A DNA stretch of 5,339 nt from NCBI GenBank assembly GCA_013204195.1, contig JABMOJ010000088.1:1-5339 (forward strand), written 5' to 3'. The notes under the pieces are model-generated. The model was not told the DNA's origin. It saw nothing but the letters and a program-made list of their open reading frames with translations, and searched no databases. The translations under genes and the position numbers were made by a program. Below, in pieces: positions 1 through 4,583 of the stretch. Each line of letters starts with the position of its first letter. Within the stretch, counting starts at the first letter, position 1. The stretch comes from SAR86 cluster bacterium (GTDB lineage: Bacteria; Pseudomonadota; Gammaproteobacteria; Pseudomonadales; Azotimanducaceae).

Positions 1-208
1 GCGTCTTGCCGCCAACGGAGTCTGGCCCCAGCGCCCAGCACTGTTCGCTGGCCTCTGCCACCAGTGGCAGATTCATGTCCTTGGCCAGCTGCTCGACCTG
101 CAGGGTCGCGCCAGACTGGCCTCGCAGTGGTATGCAGACATCGCCTTTGCAGGCGCCCTCGGGTTTGATTTGCCAGCCGGTGGCCTTCTCAAAGTCGGAC
201 ACGGGCAT
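1..208 (-). CDS. Redoxin-family protein, N-terminal part (3' end outside window)
   Basis: This reading frame has no stop before the left edge of the window, so only about 69 residues are visible. They begin MPVSDFEKATGW and run on as QIKPEGACKGDVCIPL, then a segment ending in WALGPDSVGGKT. From memory, an opening with a Gly-Trp, a Lys-Pro-Glu-Gly and a Cys-x4-Cys pair followed by Pro-Leu is typical of the N-terminal extension of AhpC/TSA or TlpA-like redoxin proteins. The thioredoxin-fold domain would lie beyond the edge. The expected role is thiol-disulfide or peroxide chemistry, but the catalytic domain is not seen. No signal peptide is visible. The frame is open upstream to a stop at 323-325. 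A second in-frame ATG at 229-227 would add seven residues (MLLHSLT) and has only a weak GGA upstream. I chose 208 because the conserved segment follows directly and a promoter-like pair lies at 223-252. Confidence 0.72.
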   Translation of the reverse strand, partial: MPVSDFEKATGWQIKPEGACKGDVCIPLRGQSGATLQVEQLAKDMNLPLVAEASEQCWALGPDSVGGKT

Positions 209-222
209 TGTGAGCGAATGTA

Positions 223-252
223 ATAACATGATGTTATCCGTTGCTGGGTCAA
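223..252 (-). promoter_or_regulatory. Candidate promoter of the redoxin-family gene
   Basis: Read on the minus strand, TTGACC (252-247, five of six matches to the -35 consensus) is followed after 18 bases by TGTTAT (228-223, four of six matches to the -10 consensus). Transcription would start about 7 bases beyond, leaving a very short leader before the ATG at 208. If real, it would rule out the upstream ATG at 229 as the start. It is a sequence match only. Confidence 0.35.
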
Positions 253-319
253 TGAATGGTGATCGAAAGCGTAACGCATATTTAGCCAGCTTGCGAGTGT
301 CTCGATGGCTGTGCCGAGC

Positions 320-334
320 GCGCTAAGTTAGCGC
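320..334. repeat. Perfect palindrome GCGCTAA-g-TTAGCGC after the spermidine-synthase-like gene
   Basis: Two perfect 7-base arms (320-326 and 328-334) are separated by one base. The palindrome begins one base past the TAG stop (338-336) of the spermidine-synthase-like gene. As RNA it could fold into a 5 to 6 base-pair GC-rich stem with a 3 to 5 base loop. No U-run follows in the minus direction, so a standard intrinsic terminator is not supported. It may act as a transcript-end hairpin or as a protein-binding operator for the redoxin gene downstream. Confidence 0.4.
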
Positions 335-335
335 C

Positions 336-1085
336 CTAAAACAATTGCTGACCACGGAAATTCAGGCGTTTGGCGGCGCCTGGATGGAGATCCTGAATGC
401 GCTTGATCGCCAAATTTCGACCCTGGCGGTTGCTGATCGGTGCCTGGTACAAGGCCAGTATGCCGTTTTCAAACTGCGAGGTGTCGAACAGAATTGCCGA
501 GGCGAAATGCGCACGTATCCAGGGATCCTTCGCCACGCGCCGGGCGCTGGCGTGGCCAAGATGGTTTTGAATAACGACTCCGCCGGGGCGCAGGTGAGCG
601 CTGAGTTGTTGCATCCACCGAGTATCAATCACGTTGGGCCGAATCGGGTCACCAATGCTATCGATAAACAGGTCGTCGATCACGACATCAAATCGACGCC
701 GGTGGCACTTGATCCAGGCATAGGCGTCGGCGAGAATCAATTCAATGGTGGGACCCTGACAATCAAAAAACGTCTTGGCGATTTGCAAATGTACCGGATT
801 GAATTCGATGCCTGTGATGCGCTGGACGTTGCAGATATTCACGTATTGATGAATCGCGGCGCCACCACCGACGCCCAACATCAATACCTTGGCAACGGGC
901 GTTGGGCGGTAGAGCGCAGGTAACGTCAGCAGGTCCCAGACACCACCCGCCAATAAGCGATTCGGATTGTACTGTGAGTGAAATGCGCCGTTGGTGTACA
1001 GGCGGCGGGTCGCCCCTGAACTTCTGACCTCGTAACGGGTCGAGCGACCATCGAGGGTCTCATCCAATGACCACAGAATTGCCAT
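336..1085 (-). CDS. Spermidine-synthase-like protein (Rossmann methyltransferase fold)
   Basis: The 249-residue protein has the SAM-type Rossmann core of the spermidine synthase family. The glycine-rich loop is VLMLGVGGGAA (residues 67-77). The acidic residue ending strand 2 is in GIEFNP (E93), followed by LILADAYAWI (D120) and FDVVIDDLF (D137, D138). LRPGGVVIQN (165-174) is the usual strand 5 region. The family includes aminopropyl transferases, which move the aminopropyl group of decarboxylated SAM to putrescine. This protein is shorter than typical SpeE (about 280-300 residues), with only a brief N-terminal beta region, and the SpeE-type Asp-x-x-Asp-Pro loop is replaced by Asp-Asp-Leu-Phe. 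A polyamine role is therefore not assured, and another SAM-dependent transfer is possible. No speD (SAM decarboxylase) gene is in the window. No signal peptide or membrane segment is seen. No Shine-Dalgarno precedes the ATG, but a promoter-like pair lies at 1114-1143. Confidence 0.85.
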   Translation of the reverse strand: MAILWSLDETLDGRSTRYEVRSSGATRRLYTNGAFHSQYNPNRLLAGGVWDLLTLPALYRPTPVAKVLMLGVGGGAAIHQYVNICNVQRITGIEFNPVHLQIAKTFFDCQGPTIELILADAYAWIKCHRRRFDVVIDDLFIDSIGDPIRPNVIDTRWMQQLSAHLRPGGVVIQNHLGHASARRVAKDPWIRAHFASAILFDTSQFENGILALYQAPISNRQGRNLAIKRIQDLHPGAAKRLNFRGQQLF

Positions 1086-1108
1086 ACACAGTTGTTCGTA
1101 GAGAAAAG

Positions 1109-1124
1109 ACGTGAGTATACGTGA
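1109..1124. repeat. Direct repeat ACGTGA, 10-base period, over the -10 element
   Basis: On the plus strand ACGTGA occurs at 1109-1114 and again at 1119-1124, exactly one helical turn apart. The two copies abut and overlap the TATACT -10 element. This spacing is common for direct-repeat operators bound by tandem regulators such as OmpR-type response regulators. A 6-base repeat can also arise by chance. Confidence 0.3.
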
Positions 1125-1143
1125 TTCTACTCTCCCTTGTTGA
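1114..1143 (-). promoter_or_regulatory. Candidate promoter of the spermidine-synthase-like gene
   Basis: On the minus strand TCAACA (1143-1138, four of six matches to TTGACA) and TATACT (1119-1114, five of six matches to TATAAT) are separated by 18 bases. The predicted transcription start is about 20 bases before the ATG at 1085. The 93-base gap after the sugar transferase gene agrees with a separate start. Direct repeats overlap both elements (see the repeat entries at 1109-1124 and 1138-1165). Confidence 0.45.
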
Positions 1144-1165
1144 GGTTGAAAGGACGCTGTTGAGG
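1138..1165. repeat. Direct repeat TGTTGAGG, 20-base period, over the -35 element
   Basis: TGTTGAGG occurs at 1138-1145 and 1158-1165 on the plus strand, about two helical turns apart. The first copy covers the proposed -35 hexamer of the spermidine-synthase-like gene. Two identical 8-mers in a gap this short are somewhat unusual, but not decisive evidence of an operator. Confidence 0.3.
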
Positions 1166-1178
1166 CGCGTTGGGTGGC

Positions 1179-1883
1179 TTATGCGTCGGGGATGATTGGC
1201 GCCGCGGAGGATTGGGTTCGAGACCGGCCGGCGGGCAGCAGTTCCGTTAAATTCTGCAGTGAACGCTGATAAGTGGTTGGGGCGAAGACGTCCCGAAGGG
1301 TGCGGTACAGCCAGGCCAAATCCAGCCAGAAAGATTGTTGGTCAATATAGGCCAGCTGACAGCGTATTTTTTCGGGCAGCAGGTAATGCGCATACAAGGT
1401 CGCGGCGGTGGAGTAGCCTGTGAGGCAATCGTCTTCGGCGATGAAGGCCAGTGCGTCGGGTCCGGTGAGGCCTGGTTTGACGCTGAGCAGCCGCGCTAGT
1501 GTCACGGGCTGCACTAACTGACCATGCTCTGGCTTCATGGGTCTGGGGCCCACCAGGCTCATGTCGCCGCGGACGACGTTAATCAGTTGCGGCAGCTCGT
1601 CGAGGTGGTAGCGGCGCAACACACGACCAATGGGATGGATGCGAGGGTCATCACCGGGCGCGACTAGTGGCCCCGCAAGACCGACCGCCAAAGATCTGAA
1701 TTTGTACAGCATGAAGGGCTGTCGACTACGGCCAAGACGGTATTCTTGAAAAACAATGGGGCGGCCATCGGTGATTAGGATTAGGACCGCGATAAGCAGC
1801 ATCAACGGCGCGAACACGATCAAGCCGAGGCAGGCAAATATCCTATCAACAAGCCCTTTGCTGATCGTGCCGACTCGACTCAT
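1179..1883 (-). CDS. Bacterial sugar transferase (small monotopic phosphoglycosyl transferase)
   Basis: The 234-residue protein matches the PglC/WcaJ-type catalytic domain. These enzymes transfer a phospho-sugar from a UDP-sugar to undecaprenyl phosphate on the cytoplasmic face of the inner membrane. An N-terminal hydrophobic re-entrant helix (about 13-37) contains the helix-breaking proline (P26). It is followed by a QEYRLGR segment (46-52), YKFRSL (60-65), the catalytic Asp-Glu pair in HLDELPQL (D95, E96), GDMSLVGPRP (106-115) and KPGLTGP (136-142). The end part (LLPEKIRCQLAYI, then FWLDL) is the LPxK-like variant rather than the common GWAQVNGR-type ending. The last ~34 residues are polar and lack recognisable conservation. 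There is no long multi-span N-terminal region as in WcaJ, so it is a minimal enzyme. Its sugar cannot be read from sequence. It lies 4 bases behind the prenyltransferase gene and is probably translationally coupled to it. Confidence 0.93.
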   Translation of the reverse strand: MSRVGTISKGLVDRIFACLGLIVFAPLMLLIAVLILITDGRPIVFQEYRLGRSRQPFMLYKFRSLAVGLAGPLVAPGDDPRIHPIGRVLRRYHLDELPQLINVVRGDMSLVGPRPMKPEHGQLVQPVTLARLLSVKPGLTGPDALAFIAEDDCLTGYSTAATLYAHYLLPEKIRCQLAYIDQQSFWLDLAWLYRTLRDVFAPTTYQRSLQNLTELLPAGRSRTQSSAAPIIPDA

Positions 1884-1886
1884 GGT

Positions 1887-1892
1887 ATCACC
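1887..1892 (-). promoter_or_regulatory. Ribosome binding site of the sugar transferase gene, overlapping the upstream stop
   Basis: GGTGAT (1892-1887, minus strand) is identical to the second half of the AGGAGGTGATC complement of the 16S rRNA end. It is in the right register for the ATG at 1883. It overlaps the last Trp codon and the TGA stop of the prenyltransferase gene, which favours co-transcription and translational coupling. Confidence 0.6.
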
Positions 1893-2811
1893 AGATTTGG
1901 CCGGTGAAGTTCAGAGCGGCGCAGATACCGATGGGATACAGAATAAAGGTCAACAGGGCTAAGGGCTGAACAGGTTTGTGCCGATAAAATGTTTCAGGCT
2001 GCTGCCAGGTCCAGTAGCATGCCAGCCCTGCGGTTGGCAACGCGATGCTTCCCCACCAGACTGCGCTGTCCAGTTGCGTGATATATGGCATGACGAGCAG
2101 CAGGAGAAAGCCACTAAGATAAATCAACGGCAATAGACGGCTGGCTCGCCGGCGCCCGAGTATTACCACTAAATTACGCTTGTCAGCAGCTAGGTCGGCA
2201 TCATGATCGGGGAATTCGTTGACCCACAAAAAAGCAGTGATGAAGACGCCAAGAGGCAAGGAGAGCAACAAGACATCGAGGCTGAGCTGATGACGTTGGA
2301 TCAGATACGTGCTGAGGGCGATCACAGGTCCATCGATCAGTAACACCGCCAGTTCGCCCCAGCCACGGTACACCAGTTGCAGTGGTGGGCCGTGATAGGA
2401 CCAGCCGAGGAGGAGTCCCGCGATCCCGATCCAGAGGGCGTGGGGTTCCTGCCTGATGACGATCAATGCGCCAAAGGTTAACCCCAGAGCGGCAAACACC
2501 GCGGCCACCAGCCAGGTCTGGCTGCGGCTCAGTAGGTTGTCCACCATGACACGCTTGCCACCGGAAAAATCTGTGCGATCCTCTGGTGCGACGGCTAGGT
2601 CGGTGCCCGAGTCATAATCATAAACATCGCCCCAGGCGTTTTTGGCCACTTCCATGCAGAAAAATGCCACACCGGTGATCAACAGCCAAGACCAGTTAAG
2701 TGGCGCCTCCAGTGCGGCAACGCTGGCGCCGATGGTCATTGAGGCCGCCGAAGTAATGCTGATTTTGGGGTCGGCGAGGCGCCAGATACCCAAGCGTATG
2801 AGGGGATTCAT
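1888..2811 (-). CDS. UbiA-superfamily prenyltransferase, MenA-like
   Basis: The 307-residue protein is mostly hydrophobic, with roughly eight to nine membrane helices. It carries both Asp-rich motifs of polyprenyl transferases: N58-A-W-G-D62-V-Y-D65-Y-D67 plus SGTD, and N198-E-F-P-D202-H-D204-A-D206, which leads into ADKRNLVVILG. These bind Mg2+ and the isoprenoid diphosphate. The central SYHGPPLQLVYRGWGE (138-153) resembles the Y-x-x-G-P-x-P-L-x-Y-R-G-x-G-E signature of MenA and its relatives, and FSGGKRVMVDNLLS (82-95) the segment after the first motif. The aromatic or other acceptor is unknown: dihydroxynaphthoate (menaquinone) is one option, but no other menaquinone gene is in view. UbiA itself and COX10 fit less well. 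The ATG at 2811 has no good Shine-Dalgarno, but the reading starts well before the first helix and no better start is visible. It probably leads a two-gene unit with the sugar transferase. Confidence 0.92.
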   Translation of the reverse strand: MNPLIRLGIWRLADPKISITSAASMTIGASVAALEAPLNWSWLLITGVAFFCMEVAKNAWGDVYDYDSGTDLAVAPEDRTDFSGGKRVMVDNLLSRSQTWLVAAVFAALGLTFGALIVIRQEPHALWIGIAGLLLGWSYHGPPLQLVYRGWGELAVLLIDGPVIALSTYLIQRHQLSLDVLLLSLPLGVFITAFLWVNEFPDHDADLAADKRNLVVILGRRRASRLLPLIYLSGFLLLLVMPYITQLDSAVWWGSIALPTAGLACYWTWQQPETFYRHKPVQPLALLTFILYPIGICAALNFTGQIW

Positions 2812-2837
2812 TGGATGGTGTTATGCCTGCAGGATGC

Positions 2838-2867
2838 GATATAACAGTGCAATTTACACTGAATCAG
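2838..2867 (-). promoter_or_regulatory. Weak candidate promoter of the prenyltransferase-sugar transferase unit
   Basis: On the minus strand CTGATT (2867-2862, three of six -35 matches) and TATATC (2843-2838, four of six -10 matches) are 18 bases apart. A start about 20 bases upstream of the ATG at 2811 would result. The match is weak, but the 157-base gap after the amidase gene needs either a promoter or read-through. The spacer is almost fully occupied by a palindrome (2845-2861). Confidence 0.3.
2845..2861. repeat. Imperfect 17-base palindrome, candidate operator
   Basis: The plus strand reads CAGTGCAATTTACACTG. The arms CAGTG and CACTG are perfect, and the inside is symmetric except at two pairs. 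It lies 34-50 bases upstream of the prenyltransferase ATG, within the spacer of the proposed promoter. This is a typical place for a dimeric repressor. I cannot match it to a known regulator with confidence. Confidence 0.4.
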
Positions 2868-2937
2868 GCGCGCTCATATTGGGCCAGATCAAGCAATCGG
2901 CGGGCCACCAGCATCAGTTACTCAGCCGCCTGAGGAC

Positions 2938-2955
2938 TAGCGCAGCCTGGCGCTA
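2938..2955 (-). terminator. GC-rich hairpin after the amidase gene (no U-run)
   Basis: Perfect 6-base arms TAGCGC and GCGCTA enclose a 6-base loop, starting about 13 bases past the amidase TGA (2971-2969). A second small stem (CTCAG, 4-base loop, CTGAG) follows at 2921-2934. No run of U follows either stem in the minus direction, so this is at best a weak or Rho-assisted end, or an RNA-stabilising hairpin. Confidence 0.35.
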
Positions 2956-2968
2956 CGGAACCGCAGGG

Positions 2969-4378
2969 TCAAGCCAGTGTCGGTAGCTGGTCGGTCCAGT
3001 CGTAGAGGCGCTGCACCTGCGCGGCCAAGTCCACCAGTGTCTGTTCCGCATCCCAACCAGCCAGAGCGTGGAGGCCAACGGGCAGGCCATCCTCATCCAT
3101 GCCGCAGGGAATTGAAATGGCAGGATGCCCCGTCAAGTTAGCGATGGAGAGATGCGACCACCAGCTGGCTAATCCCTGTTGCTCACCATTGATCAGCACG
3201 CGCTGATCCTGGGTTGGGTCAGCTTGAGGCGGTTGGGCATTCAAGGTTGGCGTCAAGATCATGGCATAGTCCGTCAGTAGGCCTTCGAGTCTGTCGTAGA
3301 GCTGTGAACGTGCCATAGCATCGGCTTGTAGGCCCACACCGTCGGATCGAAAGGTCTTCTCAGACAACAATATCTTCAGGCCGGAGCCTAGCAATTCTTG
3401 CTGTTGCGGGGTCATGGCCCTGACTCGCGCTGCCAGGTTGGCGGCCATCATCTGCATGGCGATGCCAGGGTCGAAGGCCAATGGGTCACTGTTCGCCTGA
3501 TCAACCTGGTAGCCGGCGCGCTGCAGGTCGGTCACGGTTTGCTGCACCAGGGTCAAGATTTTTTGATCACAGGATTGACCACCAAGGGCAGGAATAAACA
3601 GAATTTTTTTGCGGTTCGGCGACCCCTGAGGCGATGGGGCAAGGCTGAGTTTGGTTGTTGTACGCCGAGACCAGGGGTCTAGCGTGTGGGCGCCAGACAT
3701 GGCGTTGAAGCTCGCTACAAGATCCTCGATATGCCGGCAGTTGATCGAGATTGAGCTGTTATTACCATAATGAAATGGCCATGATTCGTGAGGAATCGCC
3801 CCCATCGTCACTTTCAGGCCCAGTATGCCGCAGGCTGCGGCGGGTATTCTGGCGGATCCGCCACCATCAGTACTCACCGCCAGTGGCCCGACGCCGGTGG
3901 CTGCCGCAACACAAGCGCCGCCACTACTGCCTCCCGGAGAGCGCTGCGTGTCCCAGGGATTGCGTGTAATGCCTGTCAGTTCGGAGTCGGTAAGCACCTT
4001 GGCGGCAAATTCAGGGGTGGTGGTCTTGCCGATTAAAATGGCGCCAGCGGCGCGCAATCGAGAGACGGCGACCACATCCTTGTCTGGCTGGTAGTGCTGA
4101 AAAGCCCGTGAGCCATAGCTGGTGCACATATCGCGGGTGTTGAGTAAGTCTTTGACCGAGAATGGCACGCCAAACAGAGCCGGCAGTGCGGCACTGTCGC
4201 CAGCGCTCAAGCGTTGGTCGCACTGGCGGGCTTGAGTCATGGCCCGCTCCCAATTGAAGCTGACGAATGGGTTGCACGCGACCTGAATCCGCTCCGCTTG
4301 CTGGCGAGTCGCTGCCATGACCTCCAGTGCAGACATTTGCTGCGTGCGAATCAGTGCGGCGATTTGCACCCCTGACAA
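2969..4378 (-). CDS. Amidase-signature family hydrolase
   Basis: The 469-residue protein hydrolyses an amide (or related) bond through the Ser-cisSer-Lys triad of this family. Visible residues are K76 in GVPFSVKDLLNT, the cis-Ser S151 in SPGGSSGG, and the nucleophile S175 in STDGGGSARIPAA. The spacing (24 and 99 residues) agrees with fatty acid amide hydrolase. The C-terminal NLTGHPAISIPCG and GLPVGLHALAG segments are also family hallmarks, and the length is normal. The TDGGGS form is common among stand-alone amidases. It is probably not GatA, because no gatB or gatC is nearby and the middle part is diverged. The substrate is unknown. No signal peptide is apparent, so it is presumably cytoplasmic. 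The start is uncertain: this entry uses the TTG at 4378, but a strong GGAGG (4411-4407) is ideally placed for a CTG at 4399 (seven residues longer) or ATT at 4402. It follows a CoA-transferase gene 205 bases upstream. Confidence 0.93.
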   Translation of the reverse strand: MSGVQIAALIRTQQMSALEVMAATRQQAERIQVACNPFVSFNWERAMTQARQCDQRLSAGDSAALPALFGVPFSVKDLLNTRDMCTSYGSRAFQHYQPDKDVVAVSRLRAAGAILIGKTTTPEFAAKVLTDSELTGITRNPWDTQRSPGGSSGGACVAAATGVGPLAVSTDGGGSARIPAAACGILGLKVTMGAIPHESWPFHYGNNSSISINCRHIEDLVASFNAMSGAHTLDPWSRRTTTKLSLAPSPQGSPNRKKILFIPALGGQSCDQKILTLVQQTVTDLQRAGYQVDQANSDPLAFDPGIAMQMMAANLAARVRAMTPQQQELLGSGLKILLSEKTFRSDGVGLQADAMARSQLYDRLEGLLTDYAMILTPTLNAQPPQADPTQDQRVLINGEQQGLASWWSHLSIANLTGHPAISIPCGMDEDGLPVGLHALAGWDAEQTLVDLAAQVQRLYDWTDQLPTLA

Positions 4379-4382
4379 GCCG

Positions 4383-4388
4383 ATTATA
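4383..4388 (-). promoter_or_regulatory. Perfect TATAAT hexamer just before the TTG start of the amidase
   Basis: TATAAT (4388-4383, minus strand) matches the -10 consensus fully. The base stretch about 17 before it (GGAGGG) is a poor -35. A start from here would fall on or next to the TTG at 4378, giving an essentially leaderless message. It may simply be AT-rich leader or N-terminal coding sequence if translation starts at the upstream CTG or ATT. Confidence 0.25.
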
Positions 4389-4406
4389 TTGTTATTCAGA
4401 ATACAC

Positions 4407-4411
4407 CCTCC
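4407..4411 (-). promoter_or_regulatory. Strong Shine-Dalgarno GGAGG that conflicts with the TTG start
   Basis: GGAGG, within TTTGGAGGGTG, ends 7 bases before a CTG (4399-4397) and 4 bases before an ATT (4402-4400). Both are in the amidase frame, with no stop until 4438-4436. The TTG at 4378 is 28 bases from it, too far for normal use. This favours a non-standard start codon. Confidence 0.5.
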
Positions 4412-4462
4412 AAAGAAGTGCGAAATTTCAATGACTCAGGCGCCTGCTTTGCTATTCAAGCG

Positions 4463-4580
4463 CAGCACTGACTCTGGCCAGGTTAAGCGCTGTTTTGCAT
4501 CGTCCAGTGACTGATGTGACCTTCGTGCGCCGCATTCAACCATGGCAGGAGTGCTCGATTCAGCGATAGAATCAGTGCTG
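4463..4580. repeat. Inverted repeat CAGCACTGAYTC in the CoA-transferase/amidase gap
   Basis: CAGCACTGACTC at 4463-4474 faces GAATCAGTGCTG at 4569-4580, with 11 of 12 positions complementary across 94 bases. The second arm lies 4 to 15 bases past the CoA-transferase stop. Close by, GATTC (4557-4561) and GAATC (4569-4573) can form a 5-base stem. No target-site duplication or U-run was seen, so neither a mobile element nor a terminator is supported. It is a weak signal in the 205-base gap 4379-4583, which otherwise holds no convincing gene. Confidence 0.25.
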
Positions 4581-4583
4581 GCT

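Noticed and set aside
73..279. Minus-strand 68-codon frame overlapping the redoxin start
   Set aside because: It is a different frame over the redoxin N-terminus, and its product shows no conserved pattern.
6..326. Plus-strand open frame of 106 codons at the left edge
   Set aside because: It is opposite the redoxin-family gene, whose minus-strand translation has a recognisable conserved segment. The plus-strand product is Ser- and Cys-rich without any motif.
345..923. Plus-strand open frame of 192 codons opposite the spermidine-synthase-like gene
   Set aside because: It lies wholly within a well-supported minus-strand gene, has no recognisable domain, and its openness reflects the codon usage of the opposite strand.
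2826..2833. CCTGCAGG palindrome near the prenyltransferase start
   Set aside because: It is a short 8-base palindrome, and no regulatory meaning can be supported beyond chance.
2642..2986. Plus-strand open frame of 114 codons spanning the gap before the prenyltransferase
   Set aside because: It covers the start of one real minus-strand gene, the gap and the end of another, with no domain or ribosome binding site.
4436..4543. Small minus-strand open frame of 35 codons (MVECGARRSHQSL...) before the amidase
   Set aside because: It has no Shine-Dalgarno and no recognisable similarity, and is part of a chance open stretch running on from the CoA-transferase end. It ends in the amidase frame with a TGA, so it is not an amidase extension.
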